A stretch of DNA of 64,000 bases from Pseudomonas multiresinivorans (GCF_012971725.1 NZ_CP048833.1:6262001-6326000), one strand, 5' to 3'; shown: positions 8,213 to 17,397, counted from the stretch's first letter. Notes: generated by a model not told the origin, from the sequence alone. Program-made: numbers and translations.

Positions 8213-9049
8213 CTAGTACCCCGGCCTGAGCCCCGACATCTTCGGCACCAGGAGCTTCTCGAACAGCCGTGGGAAGAAGCGCGCCAGCAGCCTCGCCCGC
8301 CAGTTGACGTTGGACAGCACCAGCAACCGCCGGCGGCGCAACGCGCCCTGATAGATCGCCTCGGCCACATCGCGTGGCGAGGCGACTTCCGCGCCCAACA
8401 CCACCGCCGGCTGGCGGATTACCGAACCGTCGCCCACCAGGGCGTTCTTGCGCAGGTCGGTGGCAGTGAAGCCCGGGCAAGCCAGGGTGACCGCCACGCC
8501 GGTGCCGTCCAGCTCCATGCGCAACGTGTCGAACAGGCCGTGCAGCGCATGCTTGCTGGCGTTGTAGGCGCTGCGGTAGAGCAGCGGCGCGAAGCCGGTC
8601 AACGAACTGAGCACGACGATCTGCCCATGCCGCGCCAGCAGGCTGGGCAAGGCCGCCTGGGTGCAGTGAAGTGCGCCGTAGAAATTCACCGCCATTACCC
8701 GGCGAAAGACTGCCAGTTCGGTCTCGATGAACAGGCTGCGGTGGGTGATGCCGGCGTTGTTCACCAGCACGTCGATGCCGCCGAAGCGCTCGATCGCCAG
8801 TGCCACCGAGCGCTGCACCGCCTCGGCGTCGGCGATGTCGCAGCGCAGGCCGAGGGCTTCGACATTCAGGTGTTCGCGCAGGTGCTGCACCAGGCTGTCC
8901 AGCGCCGCCTGGTCGAGGTCGAGGATCACCGGGTGGGCCCCAGCCCGGGCGAAGCGCAGCACCAGGGCGCGGCCGATGCCGGAACAGCCGCCGCTGACCA
9001 GCACCACCTTGCGTCGGTAGACGGGATGGGAGAAGAGCTTGCTCGACAT
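8213..9049 (-). CDS. Short-chain dehydrogenase/reductase
   Basis: NAD(P)-dependent oxidoreductase of 278 residues. It has the nucleotide-binding motif SGGCSGIG (about 19-26), NNAG at about 92, and the catalytic pair in YRSAYNASK (YxxxK). The tail from about 240 is basic and hydrophobic (RRRRLLVLSNVNWRARLLARFFPRLF), suggesting membrane association. Substrate unknown. The stop lies 7 bases from a REP. Confidence 0.88.
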   Translation of the reverse strand: MSSKLFSHPVYRRKVVLVSGGCSGIGRALVLRFARAGAHPVILDLDQAALDSLVQHLREHLNVEALGLRCDIADAEAVQRSVALAIERFGGIDVLVNNAGITHRSLFIETELAVFRRVMAVNFYGALHCTQAALPSLLARHGQIVVLSSLTGFAPLLYRSAYNASKHALHGLFDTLRMELDGTGVAVTLACPGFTATDLRKNALVGDGSVIRQPAVVLGAEVASPRDVAEAIYQGALRRRRLLVLSNVNWRARLLARFFPRLFEKLLVPKMSGLRPGY

Positions 9050-9201
9050 GGCAGCCTCCCGGAGCGCGCAGGGTGCGAAACGGCATCTTGCGAACTACGT
9101 CGCACAAGGTTTCAGGATAATTCCCACACTAAACACAGAGATGAAATACGAAGTCACAGCCACTATCCTCTGGTCCCAACAAGCATAGCCCCTGGTCACC
9201 C

Positions 9202-10284
9202 ATGAGCCTCTCGCTTCGCCGTCGCGCCCTGTTCCTGCTGTTCATCGTCCTGCTGCTCGCCCTCACCGCTGCCGCCTGGCTGCTGGCCTGGCACCCTGCC
9301 GAACGCGAGAGCATCGCCGCCCAGTGCCGCACCCCCGCGCCGCAACTGCAGCCGGGCCAGGCGCTGAAGGTGATGACCTGGAACGTCCAGTACCTGGCCG
9401 GCAAGCGCTACATCTTCTGGGACGACCTGCCCGACACCACCGGCCCGGACGACAGCCCCAGCCCCGAAGACATCGCCTACAGCCTCGACGAGGTGGTCCG
9501 GGTGATCCGCGACGAGGCTCCGGACATCGTCCTGCTGCAGGAGGTGGACGACGGCGCCGCCGCCACCGGCAAGCAGGACCAGCAGGCGCTGATCGGCGAT
9601 CGCCTGGCCGACCTCTACCCCTGCTCCAGCGCCGCCTTCGACTGGAAGGCACGCTTCGATCCCAATCCCCATGTGTTCGGTAGCGCCGGACGCAAGCTGG
9701 TGACCTTCAGCCGTTTCCAGATCGCCAGCAGCGAGCGCATCGCCCTGCCGCAGCGTTCATCCATCCCGCTGCTGCACCTGTTCGCCCCGCAACCGGCGCT
9801 GTTGCAGAGCGACCTGCCGATCCGCGGCGGTGGCCAGCTCAGCGTGATCAACACGCGCCTGGAACGCCCCGACGGCGACGACACCCCGCAGCGCCAGGTG
9901 GAAGCCATCGAGGCCCAGATGAACTCCCTGCAGGCCGCGGGCCGCCCCTGGCTACTGGGCGGCGATCTGGGCCTGCTGCCGCTGGGCCAGTATCCCTACC
10001 TGCCGGAAGTGCTGCGCGCGCCCTACCGCGCCAACAGCGAGCTGAACCTGCTGGCGGCGCGCTTCCCGGTGATCCCGGCGGTGGAAGAGTCCAGTGGCGC
10101 CGACCAGGAGAACTGGTACACACATTTCCCCAACGATCCGCGCGTGCACAAGCCAGACCGCACCCTCGACTACCTGTTCCACAGTCCCAGCCTGAACCGC
10201 CTGGAGGCCGGCGTACGCGGCCACGACACCCTGCGCATCTCCAATCACCTGCCGCTTTCCGCGCGTTTCCTGCTGCCCCACTGA
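9202..10284 (+). CDS. Membrane-anchored endonuclease/exonuclease/phosphatase-fold protein
   Basis: A protein of 360 residues. Residues 5-30 are three arginines followed by a long hydrophobic helix (LFLLFIVLLLALTAAAWLLA), so it is probably anchored with its domain in the periplasm. EEP-fold motifs follow: MTWNVQYLAG, VLLQEVDDG, NTRLER, LGGDLGL and a final SNHLPLS. Two positions differ from the usual catalytic motifs: GDFN reads GDLG and SDH reads SNH. Phosphodiesterase or phosphatase activity is the family expectation but may be altered here. Confidence 0.8.
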   Translation: MSLSLRRRALFLLFIVLLLALTAAAWLLAWHPAERESIAAQCRTPAPQLQPGQALKVMTWNVQYLAGKRYIFWDDLPDTTGPDDSPSPEDIAYSLDEVVRVIRDEAPDIVLLQEVDDGAAATGKQDQQALIGDRLADLYPCSSAAFDWKARFDPNPHVFGSAGRKLVTFSRFQIASSERIALPQRSSIPLLHLFAPQPALLQSDLPIRGGGQLSVINTRLERPDGDDTPQRQVEAIEAQMNSLQAAGRPWLLGGDLGLLPLGQYPYLPEVLRAPYRANSELNLLAARFPVIPAVEESSGADQENWYTHFPNDPRVHKPDRTLDYLFHSPSLNRLEAGVRGHDTLRISNHLPLSARFLLPH

Positions 10285-10388
10285 GCGCTTCGGCACAACG
10301 CCGCCGGTGGAAGCTGGACAAGTGCGAGGCGGCGGTCGCATGCTCGGCCCGCTTCGAACAAAAACGATAACGAGCACCCAGGCCATCC

Positions 10389-11153
10389 ATGCATTTGCGC
10401 CGTCTCGCCGGGCTGATCCTCGCCCTCCTCTGCCTCAACGCCCTGGCCGTCGACCGGCCCACGCTGGCCGACCGCCTGCCGCATCCACTGCCGGCGCTGA
10501 CGGTGGGCTACTACGAATTCCCGCCCTACACCTATACCGCCCCGGATGGCAGCACCCGCGGCAGCGGTGCCGAGATGGTCCGGCGCATCCTGCTCAAGGC
10601 CGGCTACCGCGCCGACTTCCGCCCACTGCCCAGCGCCCGCCTGTACCTCGGCTTGCAGGACGGCAGCGTGCAGCTCTGGGCCGGCGCACCCGGCAAGCAG
10701 GAGCTGGCCGGCAGCACGCTGGAGTGCGAGCGCGTGCTGGGCCACGTCGAGCTGAACCTCTACCGCATGCCCTCGCGGCCCTCGCCCGAAGTGCCCGGCG
10801 GCCTGACCGGCAGCCGGGTCATCCTCATCAGCGGCTACAGCTACTGGCGACCGATCACCGACCTGCTCGCCGACCCGAAGCTGAAGCTGGAACTGCACCG
10901 CACCAGCACCCACACCGCGGCGCTGCAGATGCTCGAACGCGGCCGCGGCGACTACCTGATCGACTACCAGACGCCGGTAGAACAGGCGCGCCGGGAGCTG
11001 AATATGGCGCCACTGGCCTTCGACAACCTGTACAGCGTGCCGACCAAGCTGATCGTCTCGCGCCACGCGCCCGACGCAGAAGGCCTGCGCGCACAGCTGG
11101 ACCATGCCTACGACGAATTGCAGGCGGCAGGTTACGAGATGAAATTGCCCTGA
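10389..11153 (+). CDS. Periplasmic substrate-binding-domain protein (SBP family 3-like)
   Basis: A 254-residue protein with a Sec signal peptide (MHLRRLAGLILALLCLNALA) and a two-lobed binding-protein fold: LTVGYYEFPPYTYTAPDG near the start and a RGDYLIDYQTPVEQA segment in lobe two. No permease or ATPase gene lies beside it, so it may be a stand-alone binding protein of the kind common in Pseudomonas. Ligand unknown, probably an amino acid. The preceding EEP gene ends 104 bases upstream. Confidence 0.82.
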   Translation: MHLRRLAGLILALLCLNALAVDRPTLADRLPHPLPALTVGYYEFPPYTYTAPDGSTRGSGAEMVRRILLKAGYRADFRPLPSARLYLGLQDGSVQLWAGAPGKQELAGSTLECERVLGHVELNLYRMPSRPSPEVPGGLTGSRVILISGYSYWRPITDLLADPKLKLELHRTSTHTAALQMLERGRGDYLIDYQTPVEQARRELNMAPLAFDNLYSVPTKLIVSRHAPDAEGLRAQLDHAYDELQAAGYEMKLP

Positions 11154-11172
11154 CCGGGAAGACCGCTATCGC

Positions 11173-11241
11173 GTAGGAGCGGACTCTGTCCGCGATCGGC
11201 TCCGCTTCGCACAGAAACATCGCGGATGAATCCGCTCCTAC
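11173..11241. repeat. REP pair (class B) between convergent genes
   Basis: GTAGGAGCGGACTCTGTCCG and an imperfect partner ending GGATGAATCCGCTCCTAC (TGAAT replaces the usual CGAAGT) lie between the stop of the binding-protein gene and the stop of hrpB. Confidence 0.9.
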
Positions 11242-11266
11242 AAGAGCAGGAGCCCTTGCGCGAATT

Positions 11267-13798
11267 TCAGGTCTTGCGCGGCTTCGCCCGCGCCGTCGGC
11301 TCGGCAATCAGCGGGTCATCCGGCCAGTAGTGCTTGGGATAGCGCCCCTTGAGGTCCTTCTTCACCTCGGCGTAAGTGCTACGCCAGAAGTTGGCCAGGT
11401 CCTGGGTCACCTGCACCGGCCGCTGTGCCGGAGAGAGCAGGTGCAACTTGACCGCCACCCGGCCCTGGGCGATGCGCGGCGTATCGGCGAGGCCGAACAG
11501 CTCCTGCAGGCGCACGGCAAGCACCGGCGGGAATTCGCTGTAGTCCAGGCGGATGTTCGAGCCGGACGGCACCTGCAACGTGCGCGGCGCCAGTTCATCC
11601 AGGCGTTGCGGCAATGGCCAGGGCAGCTGCGCATGGAGAATCCCGCTCAACTCCAGGTTGCCGAAATGCGAGAGCCGCGAAACCTTGCCCAGGTAAGGCA
11701 GCAGCCAATTCTCCAGCGAGCCCAGCAAGGCGGCGTCGCTGACGTCCGGCCACTCGCTTTCGCCCTTGCCCTCCAGGTCCAGCCGCCGCAGCAGCGCGAT
11801 GCGTGCCTGCCACTGGCGCAGCTCCGGCGTCCACGGCAGCAGCTCCAGGCCCTTGCGGCGCACCAGCCCGAGCAGTGCGCGGCTGCGGGCTTCGGCGTCC
11901 AGATTGGGCAGCGCCTCGGTAGACAAGACCAACTCGCCGACCTTGCGCTGTCGCTCGGCGCGCAATACGCCTTCGCGCTCGTCCCAGTCCAGTTCATCGT
12001 GAACGCTGACCTGTTCGGCGAGAGTCGACTCGAATAGCGCCGGCTCCAGCGCCGCCGCCAGGTAGATGCGCTCCTCGCGCTGGCCCTGGCGGCTGCCAAG
12101 GTCGGCGATCACCAGCCAGGCTTCCTTCATCAGCGCATCCGGCTCGCCGAACAACGCGGCGCGACCATTGGCCAGGCGGTACTCGCCGCTACCGGCGCGG
12201 CGCTGGCGGGCGATACGGTCCGGGTAGGCGAAGGCCAGCAGGCCGCCGAGCCAGCGCGGATGATCGGGATCGGCAACCGGTTCACGGGCAGGACCCCGCA
12301 GGTAACCCTTGAACTGCCGCGCCAGTTGGCGAACGCGCTGCACCGCACCGCGGCTGGCGCGCGGGCCATTCTGTTCGCCGGCCAGCAGGGCGATGCGGTG
12401 ATGCAGGTCGGCGTCGTTGCCGCGCAGGATGTCGCGCTCGCCCAGCAGTGCGGCCAGATCACAGGCCAATTGCCCCAGTCCCAAAGCGTGGCCGCGCAGC
12501 AGCAGGTGGGCGATTCGCGGGTGCGCCGGCACCTCGGCCATGGCCTGGCCGTGGGGCGTGAGGCTGCCGCCACCGGCGCGGGAGCCCAGCGCGCCGAGGC
12601 GCTCCAGCAGGTCCTGGGCCTGTGCATAAGCGGCGGCGGGCGGCAGGTCGAGCCAGGCCAGTTCCTGCGGAGCCACGCCCCAGCGCGCCAGTTGCAGCGC
12701 GAGGCCGGCGAGATCGGCCTGGAGGATTTCCGCCGCGCCATAGGCCGGCAGTTGATCGTGTTGCGCCTCGGACCACAGGCGATAACAGGCGCCCGGTTCC
12801 AGTCGCCCGGCACGGCCAGCGCGCTGGGTGGCGGAGGCGCGGGAAATGCGCTGGGTGTCCAGGCGGGTCATGCCGCTGCCCGGATCGAAGCGCGGCACCC
12901 GCGCCAGCCCGGCATCCACGACGACGCGCACGCCGTCGATGGTCAGGCTGGTCTCGGCGATATTCGTGGCCAGCACCACCTTGCGCTTGCCTGCCGGTGC
13001 GGGCTCGATGGCGGCGCGCTGGGCGTCCAGATCAAGTTCGCCATGCAACGGGCAGATGAGTACTTCGGGGCGACCGGCCAGTGCATCACCCAATTGTTCG
13101 GCGACGCGGCGAATCTCCGCCTGGCCGGGCAGGAACACCAGCAGGCTGCCGGGTTCATCCGCCAGCGCCTGCTGCACGGTCTGCACCACGCGCGGCTCGA
13201 TGAATTCGCCGGCCTGCCAGGGGCGGCCCCATCGGATGTCCACCGGGAACATGCGGCCCTCGCTGCGCACCACCGGGGCGTCGTCCAGCAACGCGGACAA
13301 GCGCTCGCCTTCCAGGGTCGCCGACATCACCAGCACCTTGAGCGGCGGCTCGTCGCGCAGCAGCGCGCGGCCGTTGAGGGTCAGCGCCAGGGCCAGATCA
13401 GCGTCAAGGGAGCGCTCGTGGAATTCGTCGAAGATCACCAGGCCCACGCCTTCCAGCGCCGGGTCATCCTGGAGGCGGCGCGCCAGGATGCCTTCGGTAA
13501 CCACCTCGATGCGCGTCTTCGGGCCGACCCTGCTGTCCAGGCGAATGCGGTAACCGACGGTCTCGCCGACTTTCTCGCCCAGCTCACTGGCCAGCCGCTC
13601 GGCAGCAGCGCGGGCAGCCAGGCGGCGTGGTTCCAGCATCAGGATCGACTGCCCGGCCAGCCACGCCTCGCCCAGCAGCGCCAGCGGCACGCGGGTGGTC
13701 TTGCCGGCGCCGGGCGGCGCTTCCAGCACCACCTCGTGGCGCGCAGCCAGGGCCTGGCGCAAGTCAGGAAGGACGCTGTCGATGGGTAGGGCGATCAT
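11267..13798 (-). CDS. hrpB: ATP-dependent helicase HrpB
   Basis: A DEAH-box helicase of 843 residues, the usual HrpB length. Motifs in order: PPGAGKTTRVPLALL (Walker A, about 28-42), DEFHERSLDADLALAL (motif II is DEFH, typical of HrpB), SATLEGERL, VLATNIAETSLTIDG, and QRAGRAGRLEPGACYRLW. The C-terminal third carries the HrpB-specific region. It is cytoplasmic. RNA or nucleic-acid unwinding is expected, and the biological role of the family is poorly defined. Confidence 0.95.
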   Translation of the reverse strand: MIALPIDSVLPDLRQALAARHEVVLEAPPGAGKTTRVPLALLGEAWLAGQSILMLEPRRLAARAAAERLASELGEKVGETVGYRIRLDSRVGPKTRIEVVTEGILARRLQDDPALEGVGLVIFDEFHERSLDADLALALTLNGRALLRDEPPLKVLVMSATLEGERLSALLDDAPVVRSEGRMFPVDIRWGRPWQAGEFIEPRVVQTVQQALADEPGSLLVFLPGQAEIRRVAEQLGDALAGRPEVLICPLHGELDLDAQRAAIEPAPAGKRKVVLATNIAETSLTIDGVRVVVDAGLARVPRFDPGSGMTRLDTQRISRASATQRAGRAGRLEPGACYRLWSEAQHDQLPAYGAAEILQADLAGLALQLARWGVAPQELAWLDLPPAAAYAQAQDLLERLGALGSRAGGGSLTPHGQAMAEVPAHPRIAHLLLRGHALGLGQLACDLAALLGERDILRGNDADLHHRIALLAGEQNGPRASRGAVQRVRQLARQFKGYLRGPAREPVADPDHPRWLGGLLAFAYPDRIARQRRAGSGEYRLANGRAALFGEPDALMKEAWLVIADLGSRQGQREERIYLAAALEPALFESTLAEQVSVHDELDWDEREGVLRAERQRKVGELVLSTEALPNLDAEARSRALLGLVRRKGLELLPWTPELRQWQARIALLRRLDLEGKGESEWPDVSDAALLGSLENWLLPYLGKVSRLSHFGNLELSGILHAQLPWPLPQRLDELAPRTLQVPSGSNIRLDYSEFPPVLAVRLQELFGLADTPRIAQGRVAVKLHLLSPAQRPVQVTQDLANFWRSTYAEVKKDLKGRYPKHYWPDDPLIAEPTARAKPRKT

Positions 13799-13983
13799 GC
13801 CGGCTCCTGGAATTTCATGGGGCAGTAACCCGGTTTTCGCGGGGGCGGCGATTATAGCGGGCGAACCGCGATGCCAACTCGGCAGTCATAGAAGCAACGA
13901 GAACGCCGCATAGTGCGAATCTGCCAGCAGCGACAGCGAGCTCGTTGATATAGTTGTCCGCATCATCCTCCTGGAGGTTTTCC

Positions 13984-14400
13984 ATGCGTCTTGCCACCCG
14001 TGTGTCCTGCGCCGTTCTGAGCGCCGCCCTGTTCAGCCAGCTGACCGCCTGCGGCACCCTGTTCTATCCCGACCGCCGCGGCCAGATCGACGGCCGCATC
14101 GACCCGGCCATCGTCGCCTTCGACGCCATCGGCCTGTTGTTCTACATCATCCCGGGGCTGATCGCCTTCGGCGTAGACTTCGCTACCGGCGCGATCTATC
14201 TGCCCGATGCGAAGTACTCCGTCGCGCCGGAAAAGCTCAAGGATGCCGTGGGTGAAGACGGCACCGTGGACAAGGCTAAACTCAAGACGATCCTCGAGCG
14301 TGAAACCGGCCGCAGCCTGCCCCTGGACGACCCGCGTCTGATCCAGCGCAGCGGCGGCCTCCAACAACTCGCCAGCCTGGGCCTGCGCCCGGAGGCCTGA
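13984..14400 (+). CDS. Putative lipoprotein of unknown function
   Basis: A protein of 138 residues with signal sequence and lipobox LTAC (SAALFSQLTAC), so it is probably lipid-anchored. A hydrophobic segment (IVAFDAIGLLFYIIPGLIAF) follows, then a soluble tail with KLKDAVGEDGTVDKAKL. The start at 13984 is set by TGGAGG 9 bases upstream. Homologues in Pseudomonas have sometimes been labelled polyribonucleotide nucleotidyltransferase, but nothing in this sequence supports that. The DinB gene starts 2 bases after its stop. Confidence 0.8.
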   Translation: MRLATRVSCAVLSAALFSQLTACGTLFYPDRRGQIDGRIDPAIVAFDAIGLLFYIIPGLIAFGVDFATGAIYLPDAKYSVAPEKLKDAVGEDGTVDKAKLKTILERETGRSLPLDDPRLIQRSGGLQQLASLGLRPEA

Positions 14401-14401
14401 T

Positions 14402-14914
14402 ATGCACGGCGCTCTCGCTTCACACCTTCAGCAACTCCTGGCGTACCACCAGTGGGCCTACGAACGCATCCTGGAGGCCGTCGCGCCCCTGGATGAAGAG
14501 GCCTACCGCGCGCCGCGCGGGCTGTTCTTCGACAGCCTGCACGGCACCCTCAACCACCTCGCGGTGGTCGATCGCATCTGGTTCGCCCGTGTGCAGCGCG
14601 AGCCCTGGCAGTTCGAGCGGCTCGACGCCGAGGCCGCGCCTGATCGCGCCGGCCTCGCCGCCTTCCTCAATGACGGTGTCGGCGCCTGGCGCCTGTGGCT
14701 GAGCAAGCAGAGCGACGCCACCCTCGGTACCCAGCTGGATTACCGCAACATGGCCGGGCAGGAACACCGCCAGAGCCTGGCGAACATCGTCCAGCACCTG
14801 GTCAACCACGGCACCCACCACCGCGGGCAGATGAGCGCGGCGATCACCGCGCTGGGCCACAAGGCGCCGCTGCTGGACTACATCTACTTCCTGCCCAACC
14901 GCCTGGACACCTGA
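14402..14914 (+). CDS. DinB family protein
   Basis: A 170-residue four-helix DinB/YfiT-like protein. Candidate metal ligands are His in SLHGTLNHLAVVDRIW (helix 2) and in NHGTHHRGQ (helix 4). The family includes metal-dependent thiol transferases and many uncharacterised members. Its stop overlaps the start of fieF (TGATG), indicating translational coupling. Confidence 0.88.
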   Translation: MHGALASHLQQLLAYHQWAYERILEAVAPLDEEAYRAPRGLFFDSLHGTLNHLAVVDRIWFARVQREPWQFERLDAEAAPDRAGLAAFLNDGVGAWRLWLSKQSDATLGTQLDYRNMAGQEHRQSLANIVQHLVNHGTHHRGQMSAAITALGHKAPLLDYIYFLPNRLDT

Positions 14915-15810
14915 TGCTCAAGCACGCCAGCCACGCCCACCTCATGCGGCTGGCGACCTTTGCGTCGCTCGGCGTCGCCACCACCCTGATCGTCGCCAAG
15001 GCCATCGCCTGGTGGCTCAGTGGCTCGGTCAGCCTGCTGGCCGGCCTCACCGACTCGCTGCTCGACGGCGCCGCGTCCTTCCTCAACCTGCTGGCGGTGC
15101 ACTACGCCATCCGCCCCGCGGACGACGACCACCGCTACGGCCACGGCAAGGCGGAATCCCTGTCGGGGCTGGCGCAGGCGCTGTTCATCGCGGTCAGCGC
15201 CGTGCTGGTCGGCGCCCAGGCCATCGACCGCCTGCAACACCCCGAACCGGTGGAAGCCGCCGGCTGGGGCATCGCGGTGATGATCCTGTCGCTGGCGCTC
15301 ACCGCCGGCCTGCTGATGGTGCAGGGCTACGTGGTGAGGATCACCGGTTCCAACGCCATCCGCGCCGACTCCCTGCACTACCGCTCCGACCTGCTGCTCA
15401 ACAGCAGCATCCTGGTCGCCCTGGTGCTGGCGAACTTCGGCTGGCAGCAGATGGACGCCATCTTCGGCCTGGGCATCGCCTTCTACATCCTATGGAGTTC
15501 GTTCCAGATCGCCCGCGAATCGGTTGCCGTGCTGATGGATGAGGAACTGCCGCCGGACGTCAGCACGCGCATGCTCGAACTGGTACGCGAGGTGCCCGGC
15601 GTGCTCGGCGCCCACGACCTGCGCACGCGGATTTCCGGGACGCACTGGTTCGTCCAGCTGCACCTGGAGCTGCCCGGCGAGCTGTCGCTGTCCAAGGCGC
15701 ATCACCTGTGCGACGAGGCAGTGCTGGCGATCCACAAGGAATTCCCGCGGGCCGAAGTGCTGGTGCACGCCGACCCGCAGGAAGTGGTGGGCAAAGAGAC
15801 GATCAGTTAG
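14914..15810 (+). CDS. fieF: Cation diffusion facilitator, FieF/YiiP type
   Basis: Inner-membrane Zn/Fe(II):proton antiporter family, 298 residues. Six membrane segments occupy about residues 8-195. Metal-site residues appear in SLLAGLTDSLLDGAAS (TM2) and DDHRYGHGKAESLSGLAQ (the family H-x-Y-G-H-G motif). A cytoplasmic domain of about 90 residues follows, ending near VHADPQ. It is translationally coupled to DinB. The exact metal is not determinable from sequence. Confidence 0.9.
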   Translation: MLKHASHAHLMRLATFASLGVATTLIVAKAIAWWLSGSVSLLAGLTDSLLDGAASFLNLLAVHYAIRPADDDHRYGHGKAESLSGLAQALFIAVSAVLVGAQAIDRLQHPEPVEAAGWGIAVMILSLALTAGLLMVQGYVVRITGSNAIRADSLHYRSDLLLNSSILVALVLANFGWQQMDAIFGLGIAFYILWSSFQIARESVAVLMDEELPPDVSTRMLELVREVPGVLGAHDLRTRISGTHWFVQLHLELPGELSLSKAHHLCDEAVLAIHKEFPRAEVLVHADPQEVVGKETIS

Positions 15811-15816
15811 AGAGCA

Positions 15817-17010
15817 TCAGTTGACGCTGTAGCCGCGCCCGCTCAGGCAGGCGCCGAGTGCACGGCGGTAGTTGTCGGCGACGTAGGCCGGTGGCGCATA
15901 GCTGGCCGAGGCAGGGTCGAAGCCACTTTGTTGCACGGCCCAGCCGTGGCATTCGTAGCGGTCACGGGCCTGCTGGTCCGGTCCCTGGTTATACATCGGA
16001 TAGGCAATCACGTCGTAAGGCGAAGACTGAGCAACGGCCACCGGTTGCTGCTGGGGCGGCGCCACCACTTCGTAGTCCTGCGAGCTGGCCTGCCACAGGT
16101 AGTAGGTACCGGCGGCCAGGAAGTAGCCAATACTGCCGATCCACACCTGCTCGGCATAGGACGGCAGGTAGCGTACGCGCACGCCGTAGGGCGGCGTCAC
16201 TACCACGTAGCGCGCGCCATAAGGGCGATACCAGTAGCCATCGTTGAAGTAATAGTCGCTGCCACGATAGGGCACACGGTAATGCCCCGACGGCATGTTG
16301 CTGGTGACGTAGCCCGGCCGCCAGTAGGACGGATGCGGGCCCCAGTTGCCGTGGTTGGGCGGCGGACGCCCCTGCCAGCCGCTCGCCGGCGGGTGTACCT
16401 CGTGGGAGCCGAACTTGCCGTTGTTGTCGCGATCGGCCGGCGGGCGGCTCTGCCATTGGTTATCGCCATACCCCGGAGGCCGGCCCTGCCCCTGCCATTG
16501 GTTGCCGTTACCGCCGTTGTGGCCATTGTTGCCGTTCTGGCCCGGCGGTCGACCGTGCCACTGGCCATCGCTATTGCCGTTGTTGCCCGGGGGCCGACCC
16601 TGCCACTGGCCAGCGTTGTTGCCGTTGCTGCCCGGCGGATGACCCTGCCACTGGCCAGCGTTGTTGCCGTTGCTGCCCGGCGGATGACCTTGCCACTGAC
16701 CGCCGTTATTGCCGTGATTGCCCGGGGGACGTCCTTGCCACTGACCATTGTTGCCGCCGCCGGGTGGACGCCCCTGCCAGCCGCCGCCAGAGTTGCCGGG
16801 AACCTCGTGGGAGCCGAATTTGCCTCCGCCTGAACTGCTGGAACTGCCGGAGCCACCCGACGGCCGCCCCTGGCCACCGCCCTGACTCTGCGGCTGCCCC
16901 TGTCCACTCTGCACTTCCGCGCCGCCAAAGCCGGCAGCCGTGACAGTCTGCACTGCCAGCGCCAGCGAAAGCACAGCAAACGAGGCGCACTGCCAGATGC
17001 CCGACTTCAT
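15817..17010 (-). CDS. Secreted Gly/Asn/Pro-rich repeat protein, DUF6515-like
   Basis: A 397-residue exported protein. The start is MKSGIWQCASF at 17010, followed by a hydrophobic signal and cleavage near VTAAG. Residues about 30-210 are low complexity with some ten copies of a W-Q-G-R/H-P-P-G unit. The C-terminal half is ordered, with HYRVPYRGSDYYFNDGYWYR and a hydrophobic strand (WIGSIGYFLAAGTYYLW), as in DUF6515 and RcnB-like envelope proteins. The final residues include two Cys. KFGSHEV occurs at both ends of the repeat block. Function unknown; an envelope or matrix role is a guess. Confidence 0.8.
   Translation of the reverse strand: MKSGIWQCASFAVLSLALAVQTVTAAGFGGAEVQSGQGQPQSQGGGQGRPSGGSGSSSSSGGGKFGSHEVPGNSGGGWQGRPPGGGNNGQWQGRPPGNHGNNGGQWQGHPPGSNGNNAGQWQGHPPGSNGNNAGQWQGRPPGNNGNSDGQWHGRPPGQNGNNGHNGGNGNQWQGQGRPPGYGDNQWQSRPPADRDNNGKFGSHEVHPPASGWQGRPPPNHGNWGPHPSYWRPGYVTSNMPSGHYRVPYRGSDYYFNDGYWYRPYGARYVVVTPPYGVRVRYLPSYAEQVWIGSIGYFLAAGTYYLWQASSQDYEVVAPPQQQPVAVAQSSPYDVIAYPMYNQGPDQQARDRYECHGWAVQQSGFDPASASYAPPAYVADNYRRALGACLSGRGYSVN
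16598..16687. repeat. Exact 45-bp tandem duplication inside the repeat protein gene
   Basis: Positions 16598-16642 and 16643-16687 are identical. They encode two copies of the 15-residue unit NGNNAGQWQGHPPGS. More diverged copies flank them. Confidence 0.95.
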
Positions 17011-17135
17011 GAATTCCTCACTTCGGCTCCTGCCGAAAACAGTGATGCGACATTGCCATAGACCACGGCGCAAAGCCCGCATTGCAAGGCGTTGGGTAAA
17101 GTCAGGGTAAAGATGACGGGCAAATCGCGGGCAAG

Positions 17136-17164
17136 AAAAAAGGGAGGCTCGTCAGCCTCCCTTT
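17136..17164 (-). terminator. Rho-independent terminator, minus strand
   Basis: An 11-bp perfect stem AAAGGGAGGCT / AGCCTCCCTTT with loop CGTC (17139-17164). Read on the minus strand it runs into T6, the classic terminator form. On the plus strand there is only T3. No annotated minus-strand gene lies just upstream, so it implies a small transcript starting to the right. Confidence 0.85.
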
Positions 17165-17201
17165 GTGGAATCTCGTCCTGCTCGTCGCTGTTGGCGCCGG
17201 C

Positions 17202-17378
17202 TCACCTCGCTCCGCCTTCTGGGCAGTGCGTAGCCCGGTGGCCGGCGCGATCCTGTGGGGTCGGCGGGCCGCGAAGCGCCTGATTGGGCGGATCGCTGGG
17301 GGACGTTATGTCCGGGCTGTGAATCTGGAAGAAATAGTACGGCGACAGAGCGGATAAATGATTGCTAAGATTGCTCAT
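17202..17378 (-). CDS. Possible 58-residue small protein
   Basis: The minus-strand ATG at 17378 opens a frame beginning MSNLSNHLSALSPYYFFQIH and ending EGGAR. No known family is recognised, and no membrane segment or good ribosome site is visible. Its start lies inside an inverted repeat next to the Lrp gene. A second tiny frame overlaps its stop (GTG at 17205 to 17152, MSRRQQRRAGRDSTKGG) with GGAG upstream, and the terminator stem begins within that frame. It could be a real small operon, or a non-coding RNA with chance frames. Confidence 0.3.
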   Translation of the reverse strand: MSNLSNHLSALSPYYFFQIHSPDITSPSDPPNQALRGPPTPQDRAGHRATHCPEGGAR

Positions 17379-17397
17379 ACAGGCACCACCTGAGCAA
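17371..17397. promoter_or_regulatory. Inverted repeat upstream of the Lrp gene
   Basis: TTGCTCA and TGAGCAA are perfect 7-bp arms with a 13-base spacer, 55 bases before the Lrp start. The size fits one Lrp/AsnC dimer site, suggesting autoregulation and control of the divergent small unit (inference). Confidence 0.5.

Noticed and set aside
15928..16833. Plus-strand hydrophobic repeat frame over the DUF6515-like gene
   Set aside because: It is the reverse of the W-Q-G-R-P-P-G repeat; no signal, no ribosome site.
17163..17357. A 64-codon plus-strand frame (MWNLVLLVAVGAG...) upstream of the Lrp gene
   Set aside because: No ribosome site, and the strong terminator at its start points the other way; the minus-strand reading is preferred, though weakly.
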